Assembly: GCA_030263595.1 (NCBI GenBank)
Contig: SZPG01000034.1
Coordinates: 1-49,697 of the forward strand
Length of the DNA stretch: 49,697 nt
DNA from: Chloroflexi bacterium CFX6
GTDB taxonomy: Bacteria > Chloroflexota > Anaerolineae > Anaerolineales > Villigracilaceae
Reading direction: 5' to 3'
Shown here in pieces: positions 31,819 through 41,605 of the stretch (position 1 is its first letter; the number at the start of each line of letters is the position of its first letter). The position numbers and the translations under genes are program-made. The notes under the pieces are model-generated. The model worked only from the letters and a program-made list of their open reading frames with translations. It searched no databases and was not told where the DNA came from.

Positions 31819-32304
31819 ATGACGCCCGATTCCGAAACACTGCGCCGCGCCATGCGCGCCTGGACGACCGGCGTGGCGGTCATTACAGCCACCTACAACG
31901 GACAACGCTACGGCATGACCGTCAATTCGTTTACGTCCATTTCCCTGGAGCCGCCGCTGGTTTCCGTCACGCTGAAACGATTGACTCACACGCACGAACT
32001 CGTCGAAAGATCCGGCGAGTTTGCGATCACCATTCTTTCCGCGGAGCAAAAGCATCTTTCGGACCGCTTTGCCGGGAAGATACCGCATGTCGCCGACCGC
32101 TTCGAGGGTGTGGAGACCGAAACGCTTCTCACAAACGCCCCTCTCATCAAGGGCGGCATGGCTTACTTCAACTGCCGCGTGGCGAACGCGTTCCCCGCCG
32201 GAGAGAACACGCTGTTCATCGCCGAGGTCGTTGCCGCGCGCGGGGAGGGCGAGGGCGATCCTTTGGTGTATCATAATAGAGTGTTTTGGAAACTGGTCAA
32301 ATAA
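31819..32304 (+). CDS. Flavin reductase-like FMN-binding protein
   Basis: This 161-residue protein of the flavin reductase/DIM6 family has 'TTGVAVITATYNGQRYGMTV' followed by NSFTSISLEPPLVSVTL, the FMN-binding split barrel. Such enzymes reduce FMN with NAD(P)H or partner with monooxygenases. No partner gene is adjacent. A clear promoter and GGAG site support the start. Confidence 0.9.
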   Translation: MTPDSETLRRAMRAWTTGVAVITATYNGQRYGMTVNSFTSISLEPPLVSVTLKRLTHTHELVERSGEFAITILSAEQKHLSDRFAGKIPHVADRFEGVETETLLTNAPLIKGGMAYFNCRVANAFPAGENTLFIAEVVAARGEGEGDPLVYHNRVFWKLVK

Positions 32305-32351
32305 AAGCGCGTTGCGCCTTTGCGACCGATCGCTGATGGAGGGAATCAGCC

Positions 32352-32939
32352 ATGACAGAAAAATTGACTCTCGAGGAACAAAAGACGTTGCTCCGCCTCG
32401 CGCGTGAAGCGATGGAATATGCCGTGCGGGGAAAAGACCTGCCGCCGCTCGACGCCTCCGCCTTGACGCCCAGCCTGCGCGGACACGGCGCGTCGTTCGT
32501 GACGTTGACCATGAACGGTCAGCTACGCGGGTGCATCGGCGCGCTCGAAGCCCGCCAGTCGCTTGCCGAGGACGTGCGCGAACACGCCGTCGCCGCCGCG
32601 CTCGAAGACCCGCGCTTCCCCCCGGTGAGCGAGGACGAATTGAGCGGGATCAATATCGAGGTCTCGCGGCTGACGCGCCCGGTTCCGCTCCAATACAAGG
32701 ACGCGGACGACCTGTTATCCAAACTAAGGCCGCACGTGGACGGCGTCATCCTGAGCGAGGGCTTTCGCCGGGCGACCTTCCTCCCGCAGGTGTGGGAGAA
32801 GATCCCGGACCCGTCCGCGTTCCTCGACAACCTTTGTTACAAGATGGGGGCGAACCCCACCTCATGGCGCGCCAGGCATCTCGAAGTGTTGACGTATCAG
32901 GTGGAGGAATTTTACGAGTCCCCGAACGTTCCGAAATGA
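32352..32939 (+). CDS. AMMECR1-domain protein (AmmeA-like)
   Basis: This 195-residue protein has FVTLTMNGQLRGCIGALEAR, the AMMECR1 core with RGCIG, and later ISxLTRPVPL and a GFRRATFLPQVWEK stretch. AMMECR1 is conserved across life; in bacteria it often neighbours MEMO and a radical SAM protein, neither of which is seen here. Function is unknown. GGAGGGAATC lies upstream of the ATG. Confidence 0.9.
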   Translation: MTEKLTLEEQKTLLRLAREAMEYAVRGKDLPPLDASALTPSLRGHGASFVTLTMNGQLRGCIGALEARQSLAEDVREHAVAAALEDPRFPPVSEDELSGINIEVSRLTRPVPLQYKDADDLLSKLRPHVDGVILSEGFRRATFLPQVWEKIPDPSAFLDNLCYKMGANPTSWRARHLEVLTYQVEEFYESPNVPK

Positions 32940-32979
32940 ACTTCATGTCGTTCGAGGATGAGTAGGGTAAAATCAACGC

Positions 32980-34791
32980 ATGGCTGACAACGTCGTCTTT
33001 CAGGAGGCAATGGACGCCCTGCGCGATGGGAATAAAGCCCGCGCCCGCGAACTGCTTACGGGGCTGATAAAGGACGACCAGAACAATGCCGAGTATTGGG
33101 TCTGGTTGAGCGCCGCGATGGAAACCGCCAAAGAGCGCGTATACTGCCTCCAGACGGCGCTCAAACTGGACCCCGGACATGCCGCCGCCAAACGAGGTTT
33201 GATCCTGCTCGGGGCTTTGCCCGCCGACGAAACCGTACCGCCCTTTTCGATGAACCGTCCGCGCGCCTGGGAGGAAAACCTTTTGCTCGCGCACGAGAAA
33301 CCCAGGCTGAAGGGATGGGCGGCGGTCAGAGCCAGCCCAGTCTTTCGTTTGGGGATCGTCCTGTTGATCATCGGCGCGGTCGCCGGCGGCGCGGCGTTCG
33401 GACTAAGCGTCATTTCCGTCAACCGTAATACGCTTCCTCCCACCTCCACGCCGGGACCCTCCCCCACCTACACATTCACCGTCACCGTCGTCGGAGGCAG
33501 GCCCCAGGCGCAAGCCACAGGCACGCCCGGCGGAATTGCCGATCTCTTCGAGGACGTGAACTACTCCCCCACGCCTTTATACGTGCCGACGGAGCGTTCG
33601 CCGCTCACCTCCGATTTCCTGCTTCGCTTCGACCGCGCGTATAAACAGGGCGACTGGGACGGGGTCATCGCCGCTCTCCAGGGTGTGATCGAAGCCGAGC
33701 CGGACGCGGTCTTTGCCTATTACTACCTCGGCGAAGCGCATCGCTTCAAGGGGGATTTTGGAACCGCGCTGGGATACTACAACAACGCGCTCGAAAAGAA
33801 CGCGGATTTCGGGCCCGCATACGTGGGGATCGCGCGCGTCCGCCTCCAAATTGACCCGAACGCGAACGTCCTGCCGATCCTGAACGACGCGATCCGCCTC
33901 GATCCGAACTTCGGCGAAGCCTACCTCGAGCGAGCCCGCGTCAAAGTGAGGGATAACGACATCCAGGGCGCGATCGCCGACCTGGGCGATGCCTACGAAC
34001 TCCTGCCGGGCTCCCCGCTTGTGTTCTACCATCTTGCGCAGGCGCGTTTGAAGGAGGGCGAATTCGATCTCGCGCTCGACGCGGCGCGACAAGCCGGGGA
34101 AATGGACAGGACCTACCTGCCCACCTATCTCCTGCTCGGTCAGATCCACGCCGCGCTGGGAAATCAGGACGAAGCCATCGAAAACCTGAGCCTCTATTTG
34201 CAATATGAACCGGACGATCCCGCCGCCCGCTTCACGCTGGGAAAACTCCAATTCGAGACCGGCAGTTACGAGGCATCCGTGCAGACAATGGACAGGGTCC
34301 TCGCGGCAGACCGAAACCAGCGCGAAGCGTATCTCTATCGCTTCCTTGCGAACGTCGAACTGGGCAGGGGCGAAGCCGCGAACGAAGATCAGGATCGCGT
34401 CCTCGCTTTTTATCCCGATCTCTTCGAAGCCAACCTCGGATACGTCCGCGCCGAGTCGCTTAACGGACGCAATGGAAACGCCTTCCTGGGTTTGAATAAA
34501 ACCCTTGCGCTCGCGGAAACGGACGAACAAAAGGCGCTCGCCTATTACTGGGCGGCGATCGTCTACGAAGAACGCGACGATCGCAACAACGCCGCGAACA
34601 ATTGGGAACAACTGCTCGAACTCCCCGAAGACTCCATGACCGAGGCAATGCGCGAGACGGCTCGGGAACGCCTGCTCGATCTTCGCACGCCGCTCCCCAC
34701 CCCAACCTCGACTCGCACGCGCGCCCCGACCGTCACGCCCACTTCCACGCGGACGCCCACTCCCACGAGGACAGCGACGCCTGCGCCGTAA
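32980..34791 (+). CDS. Tetratricopeptide-repeat membrane protein
   Basis: This 603-residue protein has an N-terminal TPR-like part (about 5-75), a membrane helix at about 122-147, a Pro/Thr spacer, and at least eight TPR units from about 215 to 560, such as FAYYYLGEAHRFKGDFGTAL and 'LLLGQIHAALGNQDEAIENL'. It ends in a Pro/Thr tail (TPTSTRTPTPTRTATPAP) that may cross the wall. The role is probably protein binding outside the membrane. No enzymatic motif. Confidence 0.85.
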   Translation: MADNVVFQEAMDALRDGNKARARELLTGLIKDDQNNAEYWVWLSAAMETAKERVYCLQTALKLDPGHAAAKRGLILLGALPADETVPPFSMNRPRAWEENLLLAHEKPRLKGWAAVRASPVFRLGIVLLIIGAVAGGAAFGLSVISVNRNTLPPTSTPGPSPTYTFTVTVVGGRPQAQATGTPGGIADLFEDVNYSPTPLYVPTERSPLTSDFLLRFDRAYKQGDWDGVIAALQGVIEAEPDAVFAYYYLGEAHRFKGDFGTALGYYNNALEKNADFGPAYVGIARVRLQIDPNANVLPILNDAIRLDPNFGEAYLERARVKVRDNDIQGAIADLGDAYELLPGSPLVFYHLAQARLKEGEFDLALDAARQAGEMDRTYLPTYLLLGQIHAALGNQDEAIENLSLYLQYEPDDPAARFTLGKLQFETGSYEASVQTMDRVLAADRNQREAYLYRFLANVELGRGEAANEDQDRVLAFYPDLFEANLGYVRAESLNGRNGNAFLGLNKTLALAETDEQKALAYYWAAIVYEERDDRNNAANNWEQLLELPEDSMTEAMRETARERLLDLRTPLPTPTSTRTRAPTVTPTSTRTPTPTRTATPAP

Positions 34792-34956
34792 GCGCAAATA
34801 CAAATCCCTGCCGGAGGGTTGACCGTTCTTCCGGGTTCGACGCGCCAGGCTCAGGCGTATGGTCGAGCCGTCCGGGAGTATGATTAAAATATCGCAGGGG
34901 GCGTTTCAATATCGTGGTGACGCAACAATTTACCGGTTCGAAAAGGAGTATGTGCC

Positions 34957-36579
34957 ATGCCCGATCCAACGTCCGCCCAGAAGTTTGCCGTATTGACCCG
35001 CGATATTGACTGGCAAAGAGCCAGTTTCCTATCCAACAACCTCGAGATCGTATGGACTGCCGAGGATTCCAGCCGCGCGACTTACGCGCCCTCGGAGATC
35101 GTCGTGCGAAATATCCTCGACCATTACCTCCTGCTGGCGCTGCTCTTTTACAGGCAATTGCGTGACGATTTGAAAAACGAATTCAGCGCGAACAATATAT
35201 CCGAGCGGGAGGTGAAGGTCTCCATGCAGGACGGGCTGGATAAGCTGGTCGCGGAATGGTACCGCGTCTATGCAGCCATCCTTGCCATTCGCGCCAATCA
35301 ATCCACCGGCAAAGCCAGGGACATCATCCAGGAGATGCACCCCGTCCTGCAAACGGCAAGGGAGGACGTTTACCTTTCCCCGGATTTCCTTGCCATCCTT
35401 CACTTCGGGCGGGATTTCTCCATGCGGTTCTTCAATTACATGGAGAACGTCGCCGCGTTGAACATGCCGCTTGCAACGTTCGAGTCGCCCTGGGAATGGA
35501 CCATCCTGTGGCACGAGCTGGCGGGAGAAAAAGTGCGCTCCATGAAGAACAAGGATCCCTACTTCTTCGAATCCATGTTTTACGATATCATGAGCCGCCT
35601 GGACGAGGCTCAGGCATCGGAGGCGCAGAGGCTGGGCTGGTCCGTGGATTGGCTGGAGGAGTTGTTCGAGGACTCTTTTTCGGTGGTCAACTTTCCCATC
35701 CATTTCCTATACGTGTTGAAGAACCTGCTGGAACGCCGCACAGACCTCGGAGGCGAGGGATCGAGACACCCGCCCCAGGCGATCCGCCTGGCGGCCACCA
35801 TGTTCCATCACTTGCGCAGGAAAGACTTCGCTGATTCTCCGGACGTCCAAAATTGGGACGAAACGATCTGGCGCGACGCCTGGGCGGAGTTGAAGGACGC
35901 CACTGAACAGAGACCAACACGGTTCAGGGAGTTCGATCCTGCCCTCCTGCTCGCCGCTCAGCCCGTCAGCATCGCCGTCACGCGCCTCGCCTCCGAAAAA
36001 ATCCTCGCCTGGCACGATCAGCAAACCCGATGGGGCGGCGGAAGCGACGCTGTACACGATTTGATCGGAGATGCCATCATAGGGTATTCGCGAGGCAACG
36101 AACGGAAGAATATATTTGAACAGGCGGTCGAAGCCCTGGAACCAATCAAGGATGCCGCCGGGATGGAGAAGGAACAACCTGTCACGGACCAGGCGTTGAC
36201 ACAAGTGGAACAGATCGTTCGCAGCAGAAAGCTCGTCGAAAAAGATACAAATAAGATTCTCGATTCGCTCGAAGGGCAGAATCCAAAGGTGCGGAGGCTC
36301 CTGCGCGCTGGAAGCCATGAGACGGCGGCGAAACTTGGATACGAGGATCTGTTAGCCGTTTCGTTCAACGACGTTGACTTCGTGGTGGAGACCGTCACGA
36401 ACGTAACCTACAAGGGCGCGCTCCAGTTCGGCGATGGAGTCGGCAAACTCAACAAAATCCTCGCCAATACGCCTCCATCGGGGCTTGTCTCCTTTCGACT
36501 CAGCGCCAACGAAGACAAACGTACGACCGTCATCGCATGGAACAATTCGGCGGCGCCCGGTTTCACGATCAATCCGTAA
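34957..36579 (+). CDS. Hypothetical protein with a degenerate HExxH-like helix
   Basis: I do not recognise this 540-residue soluble protein. The middle contains WEWTILWHELAGEKV at about 174-188, similar to the zinc helix HExxH of metallopeptidases but with Gly at the second His position; 'DWLEELFEDSFSVVNF' 45 residues later resembles the downstream acidic helix of such proteins. The rest is helical and charged with no signal peptide. AAGGAGTATG is upstream. A terminator follows. It is convergent with the TIR-FGE gene. Confidence 0.7.
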   Translation: MPDPTSAQKFAVLTRDIDWQRASFLSNNLEIVWTAEDSSRATYAPSEIVVRNILDHYLLLALLFYRQLRDDLKNEFSANNISEREVKVSMQDGLDKLVAEWYRVYAAILAIRANQSTGKARDIIQEMHPVLQTAREDVYLSPDFLAILHFGRDFSMRFFNYMENVAALNMPLATFESPWEWTILWHELAGEKVRSMKNKDPYFFESMFYDIMSRLDEAQASEAQRLGWSVDWLEELFEDSFSVVNFPIHFLYVLKNLLERRTDLGGEGSRHPPQAIRLAATMFHHLRRKDFADSPDVQNWDETIWRDAWAELKDATEQRPTRFREFDPALLLAAQPVSIAVTRLASEKILAWHDQQTRWGGGSDAVHDLIGDAIIGYSRGNERKNIFEQAVEALEPIKDAAGMEKEQPVTDQALTQVEQIVRSRKLVEKDTNKILDSLEGQNPKVRRLLRAGSHETAAKLGYEDLLAVSFNDVDFVVETVTNVTYKGALQFGDGVGKLNKILANTPPSGLVSFRLSANEDKRTTVIAWNNSAAPGFTINP

Positions 36580-36695
36580 CGCGACTTTCAAGTCGCAACC
36601 CAAAGGCGGCGCTGCGAAGCGTATCGCGTTACAGAATCTTCGCGATCGGGATGGTTTTTGCAAAGTAATACGATAGACCAAAGACCTCACGAATC

Positions 36696-36734
36696 AGACA
36701 GGCTCCAATTTGGTTCGATTGGAGCCTGTCTTTA
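36696..36734 (+). terminator. Terminator between convergent genes
   Basis: AGACAGGCTCCAAT and ATTGGAGCCTGTCT form a perfect 14-bp stem with an 8-base loop and T-rich tail. It could serve both converging genes. A smaller GTAACGCGAC…GTCGC hairpin is at 36580. Confidence 0.75.
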
Positions 36735-36753
36735 TATCTCGACGCGCGGCGGT

Positions 36754-38154
36754 TTATTTTACGTCGTCCGCACAGCGAATACCGAGGTCGTCGCGAGCAG
36801 ATACGCCGAGATCGGCATTATAGATGGCGGCTTCCTCCGCCTTGTATCTCCAACCGCCGCCTCCCTGGGCATAAAAACAGGTCCCTTGATAGGTGTCGGG
36901 ATTTCCATCCCAAATTCGATTCAGGTCGCAGTCCGTTTCGTTTTTGATGATGGTGGACGTCCACTCCCAAACATTCCCGATCAAATTATAGACTCCCTCC
37001 GGGCTGACGCCGTCAGGGTTGCCGTCCACGGGTTCCAGTCCGCCTGGCGCATATTCCCCCCAGGGCATGTTTGCCAGTTCAGGCGTTGGATCGGCATTTC
37101 CCCAATGCCAGAGAGCTCCATCTGGTCCCCGCGCGGCGCGTTCCCATTCATATTGGGTGGGCAGGCGCTGACCGAGCCAGCGGCAATAGGTATTCGCCTG
37201 GAACAGCGTCACGTTCACAACGGGAAAATTCCATCTCTCATCCTTCCTGAAATCAGTCTGGTCAGCAGGCACGGTGCAATCGCCGTATTTTACGCACTGA
37301 CCATATTGATAATTCGTGACCTCGTATTTCCCGATATAAAACGCAGGCAGGGAGGCGATCTCCTGGCGAGGCGGAAAACCGGCTTCCACAAACAGGGAAT
37401 TCTCCGTGCCAAAAAAGGAAGGTCCTTCAGGGATGAGGATCATTTCACCTCGCGCATTGGATTGGGCGATTCGATCCAGGACGATCGGCGTGATCAACAC
37501 GCCGGCAATGCCGGTCATAACCAGCGCGATGAACGCCAGCACGCCGGTCGCGATCCTGCGCTGTCTGTCGGTTGCCTGGCGGCTTTTCAATACATATTCG
37601 CGTTGCAGTTCGGTGGGAAGGGGATCCTTCGCGGCATTGATCGAAAGTTGCCGCTCGGCATCCTCCAGGTCCCGTCCGCGCAGGAGGAAACCAGCATCCC
37701 TGTCGCTGCGTTCCCATTCCAGCGCCTTGACCTGCAAGCGGCGGTGCGCCTTTACCCACTTGTAATCCGTATCCAGGGCTGCCAGCAATTTGCCCAACGC
37801 CGAGTTGTAGTCGTCAGTCTCGCGAAAGAAAATGTAGTTCAGGCGCGAGAGTTCCGCAGGTACGTCGTCCCATTCGATCTCGGACGCTACAACCGGGATC
37901 AAACGCTTGCCGTTCCTCACGGCGATCTCCAATTCGTCCCTGCACACTTTGGACGCGATCGAATCGGGGCTGATAACGAACAGGAACGCATCCGCCTCCT
38001 CGACCCCCTTTTGGATCTCCTTCATCCAGTCCATGGTCGGCGGGATGCCCTCCCAGTCCACCCAGAAATCCAGTTCCCTTTTCTGCAAGGCGTCCGTGAG
38101 CCTTTTTACGAACTCGATGTTCCTGCGTGAATAAGAGATGAAGATCCTCGCCAT
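36754..38154 (-). CDS. TIR - membrane helix - FGE-sulfatase domain protein
   Basis: Residues 1-125 are a TIR domain (MARIFISYSRRN, WVDWEGIPPT, SKVCRDELEIAV with a Glu at about 74 where TIR NADases have their catalytic acid). A helical linker and one membrane helix at 201-221 lead to an FGE-sulfatase domain at 236-466 with EVTNYQYGQCV, RLPTQYEWERAARGPDG and NLIGNVWEWT. It resembles signalling proteins with an FGE-fold sensor. No variable/template repeat is seen near it, unlike the DGR target. Whether the TIR domain cleaves NAD or is only an adaptor is open. Confidence 0.9.
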   Translation of the reverse strand: MARIFISYSRRNIEFVKRLTDALQKRELDFWVDWEGIPPTMDWMKEIQKGVEEADAFLFVISPDSIASKVCRDELEIAVRNGKRLIPVVASEIEWDDVPAELSRLNYIFFRETDDYNSALGKLLAALDTDYKWVKAHRRLQVKALEWERSDRDAGFLLRGRDLEDAERQLSINAAKDPLPTELQREYVLKSRQATDRQRRIATGVLAFIALVMTGIAGVLITPIVLDRIAQSNARGEMILIPEGPSFFGTENSLFVEAGFPPRQEIASLPAFYIGKYEVTNYQYGQCVKYGDCTVPADQTDFRKDERWNFPVVNVTLFQANTYCRWLGQRLPTQYEWERAARGPDGALWHWGNADPTPELANMPWGEYAPGGLEPVDGNPDGVSPEGVYNLIGNVWEWTSTIIKNETDCDLNRIWDGNPDTYQGTCFYAQGGGGWRYKAEEAAIYNADLGVSARDDLGIRCADDVK

Positions 38155-38249
38155 ATAAACGCTCCTTCGCCCGAACCGCTAAACCGATGCTGTTCACACC
38201 ATTTCGACAAATCTTGCCTGACCCGGACAGACCCAATCGAAATGAACTG

Positions 38250-38606
38250 TTATTGTCTTGGTCCCTCAAACCTCTTCCGATCCTCCTCGCAGGGACACAA
38301 CGCCCGCAGATAATGCCAGTTGAAGATGCCATAATCGTGACCGTCCTCCCAGACGATGGTCAACGCGTAGGAGCCGACTGCGACAACATTTGAAATGCGC
38401 GTGGCGGGCGAATCCCCCAGTTTCTTTTCGAATACATCCGGGTCTGGCTCAGAGCTCATGTTCTCGTGTCCGCCTCTGCAAGAAGCGCACGGACACGCCG
38501 CGCGTAACAACTCGAACGGATATACGCTTACGTGCCCATCGTTCCACGTGATCGTAAACTCCCTTTTCGATTTATTGGCTGTAATGCCGGTCGGTTTTTC
38601 GTTCAT
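38250..38606 (-). CDS. DUF971-domain protein
   Basis: This 118-residue protein has [27 protein letters not shown] and '[20 protein letters not shown]', the DUF971/gamma-butyrobetaine-hydroxylase-like N-terminal fold with possible metal-binding cysteines. The N-terminus of the longer frame to 38672 is encoded by a tandem repeat, so I place the start at ATG 38606. Role unknown. Confidence 0.82.
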   Translation of the reverse strand: MNEKPTGITANKSKREFTITWNDGHVSVYPFELLRAACPCASCRGGHENMSSEPDPDVFEKKLGDSPATRISNVVAVGSYALTIVWEDGHDYGIFNWHYLRALCPCEEDRKRFEGPRQ

Positions 38607-38618
38607 CAATGACTCCGT

Positions 38619-38780
38619 TGCTTCCTTCCACTTCCACTTTCCACTTCTCACTTTCCACTTTCCACTTTCCACTTTCTACTTTCCACTTTCTACTTTCCAC
38701 TTTCCACTTTCCACTTCTCACTTTCCACTTTCTACTTTCTACTTTCCACTTTCCACTTTTTACTTTCCACTTTCCACTTT
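38619..38780 (-). repeat. Polypyrimidine tandem repeat (CTTTCCA heptamers)
   Basis: About 160 bases of TTTCCAC, TTTCTAC and TTCTCAC heptamers on the plus strand (purine-rich on the minus strand), about 22 units, between the RtcB and DUF971 genes. It resembles the tract at 20345-20477 in unit and strand composition. Confidence 0.9.
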
Positions 38781-39956
38781 CTAATCCTTATACGGATCGA
38801 ACTCATTCTCCCCCGCCATCGCCACGCCGATCGGCTCGAGCGTGTGCAGGATGCGGACGGTCGAGGCGTGGAACTCCAGCACTTCGGGCAGGCGCTTGTA
38901 ACAATGCGGCGACTCGTCCGTGCCGGCGCCTCTCAACTCGACCCCCTGCCTGCGGATCCAATCCATCATCATCTCGCGTGAGATCGCGCCCTGCGAAATG
39001 ACCTTGCCCGTCCTGCGGTTGATCTTGCCGCGCGCCGCGTTGCGACTCATCACGCGTCCCGCGCCGTGAACGGTGGAATACAGCGAATACTTCGCCTCCT
39101 CCGATTCAACGCCCTCCAAAATCACGGAGATGTCGCCCATCGAACCGCCCACGAACCCGCGTTGACCGGGAAAAGCCGGCGTCGCTCCCTTACGCACCAC
39201 CCACAATTCCTGCCCGCCATGCGTTTCGCGCCAGGCGTAGTTATGATGGTTATGCACCTCCTCCAGAATGTTCGCGCCCAACATGCGCGCCACCTCACTG
39301 CACACCCAGTCGCGCCCGGCGTAGGCGTATCGTCCCGCCAGTTGCATACAGGCGAGATAATCGCTCCCCAAACCCGACCTCACGGAAACGACGAGCGGAT
39401 CAACGTCCATGCCGTCCTTTGCGCCGCCCGCGTTCAGGAAATAGGTCGCGGTCTTGTGACCGAGTCCGCGCGAACCAAAATGCACGCCGATCCAGGCGCG
39501 CCCCTGCTCGTCCTCGAACAGGTCAACGTAATGGTTGCCGGAGCCGATCGTACCCAGTTGCGCGCGCGCCTTGTCCTTGAGACCCCTGACCGCCTTGATG
39601 CCCCAGGCCGGGTCGTCGAAGAGTTCGTGATCTACGCGTTGTTTGTTCTTGAGACCCAGCCCAAAGGACAGGTTGTTCCAGATATCGTCCATGATCGTGC
39701 GGATGTTGGCGCGAATCTCCGAGGCGGGGATGTCGAGCAAAACGGCTTTGTTCCCGCAGGCGATGTCGAATCCGACTCCCGATGGGCTGATGCTGTCGCT
39801 ATAAGCCACCACCCCGCCGATGGGGACCGCGTAGCCCTTGTGATGGTCCGCCATCAACGCGGCGGCGTCGGCGGTGCGCGCGCAATTCCTGATCTGCGAA
39901 AATGCGCTCTCGTCCACCGGCTCGCCCCAGACAGGGATGTTCTCGATCAGTTTCAT
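38781..39956 (-). CDS. rtcB: RtcB-type tRNA-splicing/repair ligase
   Basis: This 391-residue RNA ligase has [10 protein letters not shown] (Cys metal ligand), [21 protein letters not shown] (metal-binding His residues), and [10 protein letters not shown] with the His that is guanylylated. RtcB joins 3'-phosphate or 2',3'-cyclic-phosphate and 5'-OH RNA ends with GTP and Mn2+. It is shorter than the about 480-residue archaeal type but normal for bacterial short forms. No archease gene is adjacent. AAGAATCCC precedes the start. Confidence 0.93.
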   Translation of the reverse strand: MKLIENIPVWGEPVDESAFSQIRNCARTADAAALMADHHKGYAVPIGGVVAYSDSISPSGVGFDIACGNKAVLLDIPASEIRANIRTIMDDIWNNLSFGLGLKNKQRVDHELFDDPAWGIKAVRGLKDKARAQLGTIGSGNHYVDLFEDEQGRAWIGVHFGSRGLGHKTATYFLNAGGAKDGMDVDPLVVSVRSGLGSDYLACMQLAGRYAYAGRDWVCSEVARMLGANILEEVHNHHNYAWRETHGGQELWVVRKGATPAFPGQRGFVGGSMGDISVILEGVESEEAKYSLYSTVHGAGRVMSRNAARGKINRRTGKVISQGAISREMMMDWIRRQGVELRGAGTDESPHCYKRLPEVLEFHASTVRILHTLEPIGVAMAGENEFDPYKD

Positions 39957-40086
39957 GGGATTCTTTTACCACAAATAACCAGGAATGGAAGCCGTTTGCC
40001 ACTTTGCGCAGGGCGCGTTCTCCCTTCGGCAAGCTCAGGGCAGGCTTACGCGCCCATCGGCGTTTGAGAACGCCGACTATGCACGG

Positions 40087-40557
40087 TCACGGCGCGGGGA
40101 TGTACGTCAAAAAGTCCGCCGCCGCCCAGCCCGCGCGCGCGTCGTCGTAGGGCGCGACGAGATACCACCACACGTATCCGTCCGCTTCGCGCGGACCGTC
40201 CTGCACGAGGAAAACCTCCGAGTCGAGGCCGAGGAAGACCGGTTCGCCGCTCAACCCCGGCGCGGCGCGGATGCGGAGCCCCTCTCCATTCGTGCCGGTG
40301 ATCTGGGCATAACTGCCGACGGCGATCCCGGTGGGCGTGGGAGAGGGCGCGAAGGGGTCAATGGTCGCTGTCGGCGTGACGTTGGGGGTGGCGGTCGGGG
40401 CGAAGATCACGGTCAATTGCGCGGGAACAAACCCAACGTCGGAGGAACGAAGCGGGGTCGTCCATCCAATGGAGATGACGACGACGAGGGTCAAACATCC
40501 CGCGACGATCAACGCGCCGAGGACGACCCATTTGTTGAAAAGTTGACGCGCATCCAT
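40087..40557 (-). CDS. Membrane-anchored SH3b-domain protein
   Basis: This 156-residue protein has one membrane helix at about 11-31, a Pro/Thr spacer (PTATPNVTPTATIDPFAPSP), and a C-terminal SH3b-like domain with GLRIRAAPG and WWYLVAPYDDARAGWAAADF. Bacterial SH3b domains often bind peptidoglycan. It starts 6 bases after the stop of the lipid kinase upstream on the minus strand, so the two may be one operon. Confidence 0.8.
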   Translation of the reverse strand: MDARQLFNKWVVLGALIVAGCLTLVVVISIGWTTPLRSSDVGFVPAQLTVIFAPTATPNVTPTATIDPFAPSPTPTGIAVGSYAQITGTNGEGLRIRAAPGLSGEPVFLGLDSEVFLVQDGPREADGYVWWYLVAPYDDARAGWAAADFLTYIPAP

Positions 40558-40563
40558 GTTTAT

Positions 40564-41502
40564 CTATCCGTGCTTCAATAATTCCAAGCCGCGCGGGGGC
40601 ATGAGCATTCGCAGGGCGCGCGGATGGGTTCTGATCTCAGCCTGTTGCGCGGAGCCGCGCGGTTCGCCGTCGGACTGGATCCAAAACGGGGTTTCGCTTT
40701 CGACGCGCAGGTGGCTGAAGGTGATGCGGCGGACGTTTTCCGCGTTGATGTGGAAGCCGCGCCACATGTTATAGGCATGACGCAACGCGTCGCCCAGATT
40801 GTTCCCGCTGAAGAGCCAGATGTCGAGCATCCCGTCGTCGAGATAGGCGTCGGGCGAAAGGTTGGCAAGACCGCCGAGGTAGTGGCGGATGTTGGTGGAC
40901 ACTGCGACGATGTAATTGCCCTCCACTTCCTCGCCGTCCACCCATAATCGCAATTGCACGCCGCTCCATTGCGCCGCCTGCCAGATGCTCTTCGCGGTGT
41001 ATTCGGGCATGGCAAAGAATTTTTCGAGGCGGATGCGCGGTTCGATGTTGTGAATGGTGAGCGCGTCGAGCCCGATGCCCGCCCACATCATAAAGGAATA
41101 CTGGTTGCACGCGCCAACGTCAACAGAATGGCAGGGCGCGTTCGCAAGGATGGAGGCGTTCCTTCTCAACACCCAGGGCTGCGTCCACGCGAAGGGGCGC
41201 AATCCGAGTTCGATGCTCCAGACGTTCGCCGTGCCGGCCGGCAGGACTCCCAGCGCGGTCTCGGTGCCGATCAAGCCGTTGACGACGTTGCCGATCGTAC
41301 CGTCGCCGCCGACGGCAAACACCGCGTCCCTTTTCTCCGCCGATGCCTGCTTCGCCAGTTCGATGGTGTGCGCGCCGCTCCGGGTTTCCGCCGCGTCCGC
41401 CTTCCACCCGGCGGATTCCAGTTCCTTGACCGCGGAATTGATGAAGGGCTTGACGTTGAAACGTCCCGCCGCAGGGTTGTAAATGACGACTGCGCTTCGC
41501 AT
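40564..41502 (-). CDS. Diacylglycerol-kinase-family lipid kinase
   Basis: This 312-residue protein of the DagK/YegS type has 'VIYNPAAGRFNVKPF', the GGDGTIGNVVNGL nucleotide motif, and GVLPAGTANVW. It phosphorylates a lipid, for example diacylglycerol, with ATP. I chose ATG 41502 as the first Met with the family start (RSAVVIYNPAAG); a longer frame overlaps the kinase promoter region. It ends 6 bases before the SH3b gene. Confidence 0.9.
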   Translation of the reverse strand: MRSAVVIYNPAAGRFNVKPFINSAVKELESAGWKADAAETRSGAHTIELAKQASAEKRDAVFAVGGDGTIGNVVNGLIGTETALGVLPAGTANVWSIELGLRPFAWTQPWVLRRNASILANAPCHSVDVGACNQYSFMMWAGIGLDALTIHNIEPRIRLEKFFAMPEYTAKSIWQAAQWSGVQLRLWVDGEEVEGNYIVAVSTNIRHYLGGLANLSPDAYLDDGMLDIWLFSGNNLGDALRHAYNMWRGFHINAENVRRITFSHLRVESETPFWIQSDGEPRGSAQQAEIRTHPRALRMLMPPRGLELLKHG

Positions 41503-41605
41503 GGGAGGGATTATAACCTGCCACCTCCCAGCCTCCCTCATCCCGCCACGCGGGATGGCGGGCGCCAAAGGCGGAGGGGGTCAAGATGATATAATCCTCC
41601 CCATC

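Noticed and set aside
36754-38154. Second DGR target
   Set aside because: The FGE C-terminus has no similarity to the template repeat and no adenine-biased copy is nearby.
38619-38780. CRISPR array
   Set aside because: Units are heptamers with no spacers, and no cas gene is nearby. It is a simple tandem repeat.
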